Positions 8,617 through 17,020 of a stretch of DNA of 64,000 nucleotides are shown in pieces. Each line of letters starts with the position of its first letter. Position 1 is the first letter of the stretch. The position numbers and the translations under genes are program-made. Source of the stretch: Oceaniferula marina (GTDB lineage: Bacteria > Verrucomicrobiota > Verrucomicrobiia > Verrucomicrobiales > Akkermansiaceae); the NCBI RefSeq assembly GCF_013391475.1, contig NZ_JACBAZ010000004.1, positions 721,940 to 785,939 on the forward strand, read 5' to 3'. The notes under the pieces are model-generated. The model searched no databases. It was not told where the DNA came from and worked only from the letters and a program-made list of their open reading frames with translations.

Positions 8617-10512
8617 ATGCCCGCCGCAGCTGAATCCATCGCCAGTGCCAGTGAACTCGTCGTCCGCTACAGTTCTCATACCGTGCTCGACGGAGCCACG
8701 CTCGCCATCCACGACGGCGATCGCATCGGCATGGTCGGCCGCAACGGTTGCGGTAAATCCACCTTCCTCAAGATTGCTGCAGGTGAATCCGTGGCAGACA
8801 GCGGCCAGTTCACCCGCAAACGAGGGCTGATCACCGGCTACCTCCCACAGGAATTCGAGCTCGATGACGACGCCAATGTGCACGACAACGTTCTGTCCGG
8901 GGCCCAGTTTGTCATCGACCTGATCAAGGAATATGAAAACACACCTGCTGACAGCCAGCGCAGTGCCGAACTACTCGATCTGATCAACCACCACGACGGT
9001 TGGGACCTCGAACACCGGACTCAAAGCTTGCTCAGCCACCTCCACGCACCTGAAGCCGGGCGCATCGTCGGCGAACTCTCCGGCGGAGAAAAGCGCCGGG
9101 TCGCACTCTGCCGGGCCCTGCTTGCCCGCCCGGATTTTCTCATTCTGGACGAACCAACCAACCACCTCGATACCGAATCGATCGAGTGGCTCGAACAGTT
9201 TCTCGCGCGCTACCAGGGGGCCTGCCTGTTTGTCACCCACGACCGCTACTTTCTGGATCGCATTGCCACCCGGATTGTCGAAATCCGCCGCGGCCAGTGC
9301 GACAGCTACCAAGGGAACTACACCGACTATCTCCTCAGCCGTGCGGAGCGCGACCTCGCGGAGGCCCGCAACGAGCACAAACGCCAACGTTTCCTCAGCC
9401 GCGAACTCGACTGGGTTCGCCGCCGGCCCAAGGCCAGAACCACCAAATCTCGGGACCGTATGGATCGCTACTTCGAAGTGGCCAACCAAGACGCACCCGA
9501 ACAAGAACTCGATGTGGATCTGATCATCCCAGTGCCACCAAAACTCGGCAACAAAATCATCGAGGCCAAAGACGTCAGCATGGCCTATGACGGCAAACCT
9601 GCACTCTTTACCGGTCTCAATCTCAAACTGGAAGAAGGACATCGACTCGGTATCGTCGGCCGCAATGGCATGGGCAAATCCACCCTGATCAATACATTGT
9701 TAGGCCGGCTACAACCCAGTAGTGGCACGGTTGAAATCGGCAACAAAACAGAAGTCAATTTCATCGATCAAAATCGTCTTTTACTCGATGGCAATAAGTC
9801 GGTCTTCGAAGAAGTCGGAGAAGGACAAGAAACCGTCCGCCTGGGTGACGAAACCCTCGGTCTACGTGCCTACTTGCGCCGGTTCCTTTTTACCGAAGAA
9901 CGCATCAATACCAAAATCGATCTCCTCAGCGGTGGTGAACGCAGCCGTGTCATGCTCGCAAAAATTTTAAAGCAGGGCGGCAATGTAATCGTGTTAGACG
10001 AACCAACCAACGACCTCGATCTCAACACACTCCGACTACTGGAGGAAGCACTCGCCGGCTTCAAAGGCTGCGTGATCGCAGTGAGCCACGACCGCTATTT
10101 CCTCAACCGCGTCTGCACCGATATTCTCGCCTTCGAAGGCAATGGCGTCGTCCACCACCAGGTAGGCGGCTACGATTACTATCTCGAGAAAAAACAGGAG
10201 CGTGACAGCCGGCAGACGACCCAATCCAACACCTCAACAAAGAAACAAAAAGCCCCACGCAAGGAACGCCCGCGCAAACTCAAGTGGGCCGAAGAACGCG
10301 AACTTGAATCGATGGAAGAAACCATCATGGAAGCCGAAGAAAAAGTGGCCAAATTAGAAGCGGCTTTTGATGCGCCCGACTTCTATGAAAAACACGGCGA
10401 CAATTGGCAGGAACTCGAACAGGAGCTCAAAGCAGCCAAAGCCCATGTCCCAGAACTCTACCAACGGTGGGAGGAACTCGAGGCTATCCGCTTGGCAGCC
10501 GAAAAGACATAA
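8617..10512 (+). CDS. uup: ABC-F family ATPase, Uup type
   Basis: A 631-residue soluble protein with two ABC ATPase domains and no membrane segments, the mark of ABC-F proteins that act on ribosomes or nucleic-acid-associated complexes. The first domain has Walker A GRNGCGKST (about residues 41-49), signature LSGGEKRR (about 154-161) and Walker B LILDEPTNHLD. The second has GRNGMGKST (about 348-356), LSGGERSR and VIVLDEPTNDLD. The linker carries ELDWVRRRPKARTTKSRDRM, like the P-site linker of Uup. A charged C-terminal extension (about 540-631), predicted to be coiled coil, matches the Uup C-terminal domain. Length is close to E. coli Uup (about 635). The start follows a hairpin-rich gap and has no clear ribosome-binding site. 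Confidence 0.9.
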   Translation: MPAAAESIASASELVVRYSSHTVLDGATLAIHDGDRIGMVGRNGCGKSTFLKIAAGESVADSGQFTRKRGLITGYLPQEFELDDDANVHDNVLSGAQFVIDLIKEYENTPADSQRSAELLDLINHHDGWDLEHRTQSLLSHLHAPEAGRIVGELSGGEKRRVALCRALLARPDFLILDEPTNHLDTESIEWLEQFLARYQGACLFVTHDRYFLDRIATRIVEIRRGQCDSYQGNYTDYLLSRAERDLAEARNEHKRQRFLSRELDWVRRRPKARTTKSRDRMDRYFEVANQDAPEQELDVDLIIPVPPKLGNKIIEAKDVSMAYDGKPALFTGLNLKLEEGHRLGIVGRNGMGKSTLINTLLGRLQPSSGTVEIGNKTEVNFIDQNRLLLDGNKSVFEEVGEGQETVRLGDETLGLRAYLRRFLFTEERINTKIDLLSGGERSRVMLAKILKQGGNVIVLDEPTNDLDLNTLRLLEEALAGFKGCVIAVSHDRYFLNRVCTDILAFEGNGVVHHQVGGYDYYLEKKQERDSRQTTQSNTSTKKQKAPRKERPRKLKWAEERELESMEETIMEAEEKVAKLEAAFDAPDFYEKHGDNWQELEQELKAAKAHVPELYQRWEELEAIRLAAEKT

Positions 10513-10547
10513 CCTCATCCCCCACGAAACAACCTCGGTGGCTGGAA

Positions 10548-10645
10548 TGTAGGACAGGATTGTATCCTGTCGACAACCCAAGGCTTGAGCGAGGCTCGAC
10601 TTGATAACTCCCAAGCCTGCCGACAGGTTGAAAACCTGTCCTACA
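10548..10645. repeat. 98 bp palindromic element between convergent genes
   Basis: The ends are imperfect inverted repeats: TGTAGGACAGGATTGTATCC at the left and, read on the other strand, TGTAGGACAGGTTTTCAACC at the right. Each end is also a hairpin by itself (GACAGGAT/ATCCTGTC on the left, GACAGGTT/AACCTGTC on the right). It sits between the stops of the convergent uup and repeat-protein genes, so it may act as a two-way terminator as well as being a dispersed repeat. No second copy lies in this window. Confidence 0.65.
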
Positions 10646-10685
10646 ATGAGTTAGGCAAGCTTGGCGCTTCTTTTAATGAATCGCA

Positions 10686-13451
10686 CTAACGCCGGCGACC
10701 ACCACCGCCACCGCGCGAGCCACCACTGCTACGACTGCGACTGGAACTGGTCCGGCTTCTGGCACTCCGTGAACTACTCGAACTCCTTGCCTTACTATGG
10801 CTGTAGCTGGGTCGACTCGAAGAAGCCCGACTCCGGGAGCGACTATCATGATGCAACTTACTACCATTGCTCCGTGTGCTCTTGTATGTCGGTTTGGTCG
10901 ATGGGCGCGTGCTCGGCTTGGTCGATGGACGGGTGCTCGGTTTGGTCGACGGGCGCGTGCTCGGTTTGGTCGACGGGCGTGTGCTCGGTTTGGTCGACGG
11001 GCGCGTGCTCGGCTTGGTCGACGGGCGTGTGCTCGGTTTGGTCGATGGACGGGTGCTCGGCTTGGTCGATGGACGCGTGCTTGGCTGATTGCCAGGACGT
11101 GTTGACGGGCGCGTGCTTGGATTATTCCCTGGGCGGGTACTTGGGCGGTCAGCGATCTTGGTGTCTTTCCACCCCGATTTATCGCGTTGCTGCCACTGTC
11201 CTCCTTTATCCTTTTTGTAAATCTTACCATCTTTGCCGACATAGACATCCGGGCGCGTACTAGGACGGGTGACCGGTTGTGTTGACGGTCTTCCCGGGGT
11301 CACTCCAGGGCGAGTGCCAGGCTTCGTCCCCGGGTTTGTTCCCGGGCGGGTGCCGGGCTTCGTTCCTGGGTTTGTTCCCGGGCGAGTGCCGGGACGAGCC
11401 ACTGGGCCAGTGCCGGGCTTACCTCCGGGGCGAGTTCCCGGACGTAAATTGGGACGGGTAGATGGACGGGTCACTGGACGCAAACTTTTGTCACGGGCTT
11501 TGTTATAACGGTCTCTAGCCATACGGTTGTCCAGTTTTGCCTTATCCCCCCATGAGCCATATGGCATAGGACGGGCAATAGGGCGGTGACCCGGACGATT
11601 GCCATGACCTGGACGGTGCCCAGGCTTCCACGGGTTATATCCCGGACGGTGATGCCCCGGACGGTGGTGTCCGTGATAATGGACGGGACGTCGGTATCCA
11701 CCATGACGATGGTAATGCACAGGCCGCACGCAACCACCATAGGGACCATATCCCCAACGACAAGGGCGATGGTATCCACCATGCCACCCCCAACGAGCAC
11801 CACAGCCCCAGCCAATATAACTGGGTCGATACCAATGGTAGTGGTGGTGGCTGGAGTTATGCCCCAACCAATAGCCCGCCCCAAAGACCAGTAATCCCCT
11901 GAAGAGATACTGACCGGTGTATCCGGAGGTGTATCCGTATTGAACGGTTGTTGGTGTGCTATTGTATACCTGCACATAGGTGACATTGTGCTGTGGGTTG
12001 TCCGCAGGTATCGTGTAGATGTTTTTATCAACCTCATCAGACAGTGCCCATGGGCCATTGGGAGAGCTCCCGACAAACCAGACACCTTGATAGCAGCAGT
12101 AATACTTTCCATTGGTCAGAAACACATCATTTTCTGTGTTGATGGCATACTGCACATCCGAGCTACCTTTGATTGGCTCAAACTGGGGCTCGCCGTCATA
12201 GCTCACGGTAAGTGTGGCATCATCTCGGTTCATTGTCGCGGTTTCTGGAATAGCAGCAAGAACAGCGGCCTCTTCAGCTACCGGAGAACCCTGCACGGAA
12301 GCCAGGACGTACCCTTTTTCGTGGTCTTCGGGAATCTTCGCAAACTCATCAGGCAAGTCCAGAGTAGCTGCGACCCAGCCTCCCGTCAACGTCTTGGATT
12401 TGAACCAGCGCCCTTCCACGAGATAGTAGTAATAGGAGTCCGACGAGAGAAAAAACACATCGCTTTCCGTATTCGAAATAAACAGTAGCTTGGTGCCGCT
12501 GATCGGTGTCATATTCGGTTTCCCCTCGGTTTCGATCAATTCGCCCGGCTGCTTGGAGACAAAAACCTTGGGAACAGCTTCAAAGGGTTCTGCTTTGAGC
12601 GCGGCGCGCACATCTGACCAGTTCTCATCGTCAGGCAACTTGGAAAACGAAGCTGGCAAGGAATCCACCACACTCCACGGCCCTTTGAGAATGTCCTGAG
12701 TTTTGATCCAACCATCCTCAATAAGCAGATAATAAGTGGAACTTTCGACGTCCATCAGCAGGTCCCAGTTCGTGTTGAGGGCAAAAAGCACTTTGTTCGT
12801 TTTGGGGTCAATCGCCTTGAAGTCGGGTTCTCCCATAAACGTCACCATAATCGCAGGCTCCTCTGAGTAAAAGATGGGCGGAGGGTCCAGGTTCACCTTG
12901 ATGTCCCGGTTCATCACTTCTGAGTGTTCAACACTTGCCACCATATCGTCCAAATTCACCTTCAGCGGCGTCTGCCCATCTCCTGACAACGCCAAGATCT
13001 TTTTTAACTCCGCTTCTTCGGCCGCATCCTTGGCGTCCACAAAAATCAATTTTCGTAATCTCCGGGGGCCGATATGCACCACATTCTCCTCCCGGTCGGC
13101 CACGGTGTCCGCTTCAAATTCAATCGAAATATATTTCGGCTCCTCCTCCGATCCTTTTTTCTGAATAGCCACCGCCATCCGGGCTTTCAACAGCTTAAAG
13201 TCCTTCCACTCATCAATCTGCGGCTGGTACTTGGTGATCTCGTGCGTCTTGGCATCAAACACTTGCGGGTAAGTGGATTCTGTCAAATCGACTTCTGCCG
13301 CCGCTGCCGGGGTCGGAGTTTTTTCATCGGCTGCACGCAGCGGGGAGAAAAGCCAGACCACCGTACTCGCAAGCGCGGCACAAAGTGCCCATGGGTAGGG
13401 GTTTCGATAGGGCAAGCGGTTTGCCAGGTTACTAATCGTCATCGTTTTCAT
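10686..13451 (-). CDS. Large exported repeat protein with low-complexity basic tail
   Basis: The product is 921 residues from the ATG at 13451, chosen because it is followed closely by a membrane or signal segment (YPWALCAALASTVVWLFSPLRAADEK). The N-terminal half contains about three copies of a module with the pattern 'P.F..I.....yA.NT...ll....YY....G.W......GPW'. The last copy runs into YNSTPTTVQYGYTSGYTGQYL, a block I recall from proteins loosely labelled 'carbohydrate-binding family V/XII'. A His/Tyr/Gly/Arg-rich stretch follows, then long Pro-Thr/Ser-Arg/Lys repeats (GTRPGTNPGTKP, then STRPSTKP) and a Ser/Arg/Gly tail ending GGGGRRR. It is probably a surface or cell-wall-linked protein whose basic tail could bind acidic polymers; that role is inference. 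It converges on uup. Confidence 0.7.
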   Translation of the reverse strand: MKTMTISNLANRLPYRNPYPWALCAALASTVVWLFSPLRAADEKTPTPAAAAEVDLTESTYPQVFDAKTHEITKYQPQIDEWKDFKLLKARMAVAIQKKGSEEEPKYISIEFEADTVADREENVVHIGPRRLRKLIFVDAKDAAEEAELKKILALSGDGQTPLKVNLDDMVASVEHSEVMNRDIKVNLDPPPIFYSEEPAIMVTFMGEPDFKAIDPKTNKVLFALNTNWDLLMDVESSTYYLLIEDGWIKTQDILKGPWSVVDSLPASFSKLPDDENWSDVRAALKAEPFEAVPKVFVSKQPGELIETEGKPNMTPISGTKLLFISNTESDVFFLSSDSYYYYLVEGRWFKSKTLTGGWVAATLDLPDEFAKIPEDHEKGYVLASVQGSPVAEEAAVLAAIPETATMNRDDATLTVSYDGEPQFEPIKGSSDVQYAINTENDVFLTNGKYYCCYQGVWFVGSSPNGPWALSDEVDKNIYTIPADNPQHNVTYVQVYNSTPTTVQYGYTSGYTGQYLFRGLLVFGAGYWLGHNSSHHHYHWYRPSYIGWGCGARWGWHGGYHRPCRWGYGPYGGCVRPVHYHRHGGYRRPVHYHGHHRPGHHRPGYNPWKPGHRPGHGNRPGHRPIARPMPYGSWGDKAKLDNRMARDRYNKARDKSLRPVTRPSTRPNLRPGTRPGGKPGTGPVARPGTRPGTNPGTKPGTRPGTNPGTKPGTRPGVTPGRPSTQPVTRPSTRPDVYVGKDGKIYKKDKGGQWQQRDKSGWKDTKIADRPSTRPGNNPSTRPSTRPGNQPSTRPSTKPSTRPSTKPSTRPSTKPSTRPSTKPSTRPSTKPSTRPSTKPSTRPSTKPSTRPSTKPTYKSTRSNGSKLHHDSRSRSRASSSRPSYSHSKARSSSSSRSARSRTSSSRSRSSGGSRGGGGGRRR
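10891..11082. repeat. Minisatellite, 8 units of 24 bp
   Basis: Eight head-to-tail 24 bp units (pattern GGTTTGGTCGACGGGCGCGT plus GCTC) lie in phase with the minus-strand gene, where each unit encodes the octapeptide STRPSTKP. Units differ by only a few substitutions, mostly silent in that frame. Because 24 is a multiple of three, several other frames on both strands are also open here. A second, less regular repeat of about 36 bp (GTRPGTNPGTKP) lies at about 11300-11430. Confidence 0.9.
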
Positions 13452-13898
13452 GGTAGTTGGAGTTATAGGTTGGGCGTTTTGTGAGTGTAATACAATGGGT
13501 AGTCGTGAATCAGTGGGCATCTTCCGGCTCTACCCGGCATCATCCCAGCTTGTCTCCATTCGACGCAAATCGATCGGCTTTTATTGAAGATGATATCGAA
13601 TTTTATTTAATTTTGTTCCCGCCAATCAACCAAATGCCAATGAGCGAGACTAAAAATCTAGCAGACAGATAGGGCTTCGCAAGTCATTTTCAACACGGAC
13701 AGTCATTTTCAACACGAGAGCCCCGAGACCCCAGAGCAACAAGGACCGGTGGAATGAACTTGCAGAGCTGGGTCAGAACTGGCAGCGTTTCCTTGGTTGG
13801 TTTATATTTTTTCACAGGCCGATCGAAGTGGGATCGACCGCCAACCCCTTCAATGCTTTGCCTCTCCTATGGGATGGCTGTGATTCATATTTAACACC
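13452..13898. other. Gene-free stretch with a 16 bp direct repeat
   Basis: This 447-base gap lies between the divergent repeat-protein and AraC-family genes. AGTCATTTTCAACACG occurs twice, at 13682-13697 and 13701-13716, a 19 bp period. It may be a binding site for a regulator, perhaps the adjacent AraC protein controlling itself, but no copy was seen elsewhere. I see no RNA gene or terminator. Confidence 0.4.
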
Positions 13899-15080
13899 AT
13901 GCAAGCGCTCCATACAATCGGATTACTCTGCCCTAGAGGATTTAAGTTTTATACCTATGAAGCCGTCGCGGGAATGGTGAACTATGGAGAGGAGCAATTG
14001 AATCTCCGGTTAAAAGACCTTCGTTTTCAAACACTCTCCGATCTGGAAACACTGATTCCCAAAAAATTAGAGAACCACGATTGCTCTGGTCTGATTCTCG
14101 GGTTAAATACAAACGAATATACTAAGATCAAAAACAGCCTGCCTACGGACATTCCACGATGCAATATCCACCCGGACATCTTGTCTCCCGACATCCCGAC
14201 CGTCGCCATCGACCTCGAATCCCTTGCCCACAAAGCCGTTGATTATTTCAACCGTATAGGATTCAAAAATATCGGTCTACTACGTTCAGCCAATACTGTA
14301 TCACAAGATGAGGTTTATAGGCATTTACAATTGGCAGCAGCAGCGCATGGCATGGATTGCTTTCAACATGCATCCGAGCCACCGGAAAACATGCTTTCGG
14401 CTGAAGAACTCCCCACGAGCCATGCATTAAAACAATGGCTCTCTGAATTGCCCAAACCCATTGCAATCCTGACTTCGGGTGGCTTTTCCGCCTTGATACT
14501 AAGCCGCGCGGCAGCCGAATTAAACATTTCCATCCCTGATGAATTATCCATCCTTTCGGAATCCGATGACGAAGCTTGCCTATTTACTGAACGACCCGTT
14601 TCAAGTATCCGCAGTGCGGGACCACTCATCGGCTATAAGGCTCTTCAGCTGATTCATCAAGCCATCCTCCAAGGTGAAAAAATCCAAACTGGAAGGATCA
14701 ACCTCCCAGCGCCTCCCATCATTGAGCGAAGCTCGACAGGCTTACCGCAGGGTATGAACCAACAAACGAAAGACGTCATCCGGTATATCCGAAAAAACGC
14801 TCTCAATGGTATATCCGTATCCAGCATTTTATCAGCTTTTCCCAATTGTAGTCGCAGTAAACTGTATCGAGAGTTTGATAAATATCTAGGTTACCCTCCT
14901 GCGGAAGAAATACTCAGGTTACAAATCAATAAAGCCAAAGAGCTCATCGCCTATTCATCCATGAGTGTCAGTGAAATTGCTCAAATGTGTGGATTTTCCA
15001 ACCAAAGCACCTTTAGCTCCACATTCTCCCGGGTCGAAGGGCAATCCCCCTCGCAATGGAGAAAAAGCCAGCAGCATTAA
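13899..15080 (+). CDS. AraC-family regulator with LacI/XylR-like sensor domain
   Basis: A 393-residue transcription factor. Residues 1-270 resemble the periplasmic-binding-protein-like sensor of LacI/GalR regulators (HTIGLLCPRGFKFYTYEAVAGM, then NRIGFKNIGLLRS, ending PVSSIRSAGPLIGYKALQLI). The last ~110 residues are an AraC-type double helix-turn-helix, with SRSKLYREFDKYLGYPPAEEILRLQINKAKELI and SVSEIAQMCGFSNQSTFSSTFSRVEGQSPSQWR. The same domain order is seen in E. coli XylR, which senses a sugar. It stands at the head of the beta-helix/symporter locus and is the natural candidate for reading the TGGGACAAAT sites in this window. The sugar is unknown. Confidence 0.92.
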   Translation: MQALHTIGLLCPRGFKFYTYEAVAGMVNYGEEQLNLRLKDLRFQTLSDLETLIPKKLENHDCSGLILGLNTNEYTKIKNSLPTDIPRCNIHPDILSPDIPTVAIDLESLAHKAVDYFNRIGFKNIGLLRSANTVSQDEVYRHLQLAAAAHGMDCFQHASEPPENMLSAEELPTSHALKQWLSELPKPIAILTSGGFSALILSRAAAELNISIPDELSILSESDDEACLFTERPVSSIRSAGPLIGYKALQLIHQAILQGEKIQTGRINLPAPPIIERSSTGLPQGMNQQTKDVIRYIRKNALNGISVSSILSAFPNCSRSKLYREFDKYLGYPPAEEILRLQINKAKELIAYSSMSVSEIAQMCGFSNQSTFSSTFSRVEGQSPSQWRKSQQH

Positions 15081-15144
15081 GCTCTACTTCGGCAAACCTC
15101 AATCATTAATAATTAATTCTAGGGCAAGCACTTATGAACCCAAA

Positions 15145-15159
15145 TGGGACAAATTGACA
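15145..15159 (+). promoter_or_regulatory. TGGGACAAATTGACA regulatory motif, site 1
   Basis: TGGGACAAATTGACA lies about 170 bases before the start of the first PEP-CTERM gene and 65 bases after the AraC-family gene. It matches site 4 in all 15 bases and site 3 in 14 of 15. An ATAGACA-like block follows about 20 bases downstream, as at site 2. It is probably an operator or activator site; the binding protein is inferred. Confidence 0.6.
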
Positions 15160-15228
15160 TGTTTTTTATACGTGTCGACATAGACACCACACAAGAAAGT
15201 TGATTATCCTGAATCAAATCCAGTTAAA

Positions 15229-15247
15229 ACGTCTATTGGGTAGACGT
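15229..15247. promoter_or_regulatory. Palindrome ACGTCTA-N5-TAGACGT
   Basis: A perfect 7+7 base inverted repeat with a 5-base centre (TTGGG) lies 82 bases before the first PEP-CTERM start. The half-site TAGAC also recurs near the TGGGACAAAT sites (CATAGACA, TATAGACA). It may be a second operator half of the same regulatory region. Confidence 0.4.
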
Positions 15248-15328
15248 CTGGGAGCTTGAGAGCGCATGGAGAGCTCAATCACCGACCACATCCGTCCTTC
15301 TTACTGGGAAAATGCGAAACCAAAAAAT

Positions 15329-16051
15329 ATGAAAAAAACAATCATTAGCAGATCTAGAGCTCTGGTCATTTTAGCCAGTGCCGTCATCATTCCCCAAACT
15401 CAGGCAGCTTTGATCATCACCAACAGCGACATGGAGATCAACACCCTGACAGGTTCCGGTGATTTTAAAACGACAGCTCCGACCGATTGGATACAAGCAA
15501 CCGGCGTAAGTGGCACAGTAGGTGTCATTGGCGATACCCGAACTTCGGTCACGGATGATACCACTGCCCCAGAGCACTTTGCTTGGCTACACCTCCAAGG
15601 CATCAACAATGAGGCGGGTCAGTCCATCGGTGATATCACATCTAACCTTGGACAGACCATCCGGATCACTTACGATCTAACGCGCCGAACCAATGAAGGA
15701 ACGAACTGGAACCACCGCGTCCGTCTATATGCAGGAGACGGCACTGGATATACTGCCGCCAGCGACACCGCCGACCCGAATGCCGATTTGTCAGACGCTT
15801 TTCTGGCTGAGGTGACTGGGGCAAACTCTGGTGCGCCAGCCAATACCTTTGAATCTAAAACTGTGGACGTAACGCTTCCATCTACCTACACTGGCTCGCT
15901 CGATCAACTCTACCTATCTTTTAAAAACCGTGCCGGGACCACCGCACAACTACATTTCGACGATGTGACAGTAACCGTCATTCCTGAGCCCTCATCATCC
16001 GCCTTACTTGGCCTCGGTGGACTTGCCCTGATCCTGCGTCGACGCAAGTAA
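15329..16051 (+). CDS. PEP-CTERM exported protein A
   Basis: The protein is 240 residues from the ATG at 15329, which places a signal peptide (MKKTIISRSRALVILASAVI, ending PQTQA) at the start; an upstream in-frame ATG would add 21 residues before it. The middle has the look of a beta-sandwich carbohydrate-binding module (MEINTLTGSGDFKTTAPTDWI, later LHFDDVTVTVI). The end is a PEP-CTERM sorting signal: VIPEPSSSALLGLGGLALIL followed by RRRK. Proteins with this tail are processed by an exosortase and usually go to the cell surface or extracellular polymer. No exosortase gene lies in the window. A regulatory motif precedes it, a strong terminator follows, and a shorter paralogue lies next. Confidence 0.88.
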   Translation: MKKTIISRSRALVILASAVIIPQTQAALIITNSDMEINTLTGSGDFKTTAPTDWIQATGVSGTVGVIGDTRTSVTDDTTAPEHFAWLHLQGINNEAGQSIGDITSNLGQTIRITYDLTRRTNEGTNWNHRVRLYAGDGTGYTAASDTADPNADLSDAFLAEVTGANSGAPANTFESKTVDVTLPSTYTGSLDQLYLSFKNRAGTTAQLHFDDVTVTVIPEPSSSALLGLGGLALILRRRK

Positions 16052-16096
16052 CTCATTGACCAAATATGCCCTTTAAGAAGATTGTATTCATTTCAA

Positions 16097-16135
16097 AAAC
16101 CCATCTCCTTGTAACTCAAGGAGATGGGTTTTTTT
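16097..16135 (+). terminator. Rho-independent terminator after PEP-CTERM gene A
   Basis: AAACCCATCTCCTTG (16097-16111) pairs with CAAGGAGATGGGTTT (16117-16131) over a 5-base loop and runs into a T tract. It closes the transcript of the first PEP-CTERM gene 46 bases after its stop. It is nearly the same as the terminator after the second PEP-CTERM gene. Confidence 0.92.
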
Positions 16136-16161
16136 ATCGGCAGCCATCCAGACCATCAAGT

Positions 16162-16176
16162 TGGGACAAATGGTAA
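16162..16176 (+). promoter_or_regulatory. TGGGACAAAT regulatory motif, site 2
   Basis: TGGGACAAATGGTAA lies 82 bases before the ATG of the second PEP-CTERM gene, just after the first terminator. The first ten bases match the other sites; the last five are less conserved. AACGTCT and TATAGACA follow about 20 bases downstream, echoing the first PEP-CTERM promoter region. Confidence 0.5.
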
Positions 16177-16257
16177 TAATTTATAAACGTCTCAATATAG
16201 ACAATCACATCATTTAACTCATAGCATTGAGTTCGCAAAAAAAACAAATCTTTGCTT

Positions 16258-16872
16258 ATGAAAAACATACTCAAACACACTCTCGTCATCGCGGCGACCG
16301 CGACCGTAGCCCAAGGAGCGACCATGTTAACCAACGGCGACTTTAGTTTGCCAGATGTTGGAGACAGCGATGGCAATAATATCAGCAAACCAACAGGCTG
16401 GAGTGGCTCTGGTAATTATAGAGCCTATAAAAATACCGATGGCATCGGTGGCGATGCAACTAATCAATATGTAAGAGCTCGAGACACAGGCGATAGAAAC
16501 CTCTGGCAAAGAGGAAGCATTGACGCTGGAACCACAAGCTTGCTCTTAGAAGGATGGTTTGGCTCCGATGATACAGACAACGCCACGGTAACGCTAACCC
16601 TTTATTCAGATGCTGGTTACACAACGGAGTATGACTCTGTGACAGCTACAACCAAAGCGACTGGGTGGAATCAAATTGGCGGAGCCAGTGGACTCAGTAT
16701 TGATGTGGACACCGCAGTCGCATGGCAGGTTCGACTTGATTACGATAATGTAAGCTCAAGCTACGCGGCCTCGAGATTTGACGATCTTACATTGACGGCC
16801 GTTCCCGAACCATCATCTGCAGCACTGATCGGACTTGGGGGCGTTGCTCTCATCCTGCGCCGTCGCAAGTAA
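16258..16872 (+). CDS. PEP-CTERM exported protein B
   Basis: A 204-residue protein read from the ATG at 16258. It starts with a signal peptide (MKNILKHTLVIAATATVAQG) and ends with AVPEPSSAALIGLGGVALIL followed by RRRK, a clear PEP-CTERM sorting signal for exosortase processing. The central part resembles the preceding protein (NGDFSLPDVGD, DNATVTLTLYSDAGYTTEYD, RFDDLTLTAV) and looks like a carbohydrate-binding beta-sandwich. The two genes share terminator and promoter elements, so they probably arose by duplication. Likely role: a surface-attached binding or matrix protein expressed with the beta-helix enzymes around it. The binding target is not known. Confidence 0.88.
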   Translation: MKNILKHTLVIAATATVAQGATMLTNGDFSLPDVGDSDGNNISKPTGWSGSGNYRAYKNTDGIGGDATNQYVRARDTGDRNLWQRGSIDAGTTSLLLEGWFGSDDTDNATVTLTLYSDAGYTTEYDSVTATTKATGWNQIGGASGLSIDVDTAVAWQVRLDYDNVSSSYAASRFDDLTLTAVPEPSSAALIGLGGVALILRRRK

Positions 16873-16927
16873 CACACTGACAAGTGTATCTTATTAAGGA
16901 GATCGTCTTTCTCCCCGTTTTCTCAAA

Positions 16928-16964
16928 AAACCATCTCCTTGCAGCTCAAGGAGGTGGTTTTTTT
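16928..16964 (+). terminator. Rho-independent terminator after PEP-CTERM gene B
   Basis: AAACCATCTCCTTG (16928-16941) pairs with CAAGGAGGTGGTTT (16947-16960), with one G-T pair, and runs into seven T's. It closes the second PEP-CTERM transcript and is nearly the same as the terminator at 16097. Confidence 0.9.
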
Positions 16965-17020
16965 ATCGACTGCAAACACATCATTTCTTCGATCTCGACC
17001 CACTCATTCTCCACAGAACC

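Noticed and set aside
10891..11105. Regular 24 bp repeats resembling an array, with long open frames on both strands
   Set aside because: There are no unique spacers between units, so it is not a CRISPR array. The units fit the minus-strand gene as STRPSTKP codons; the other open frames follow from the repeat period being a multiple of three.
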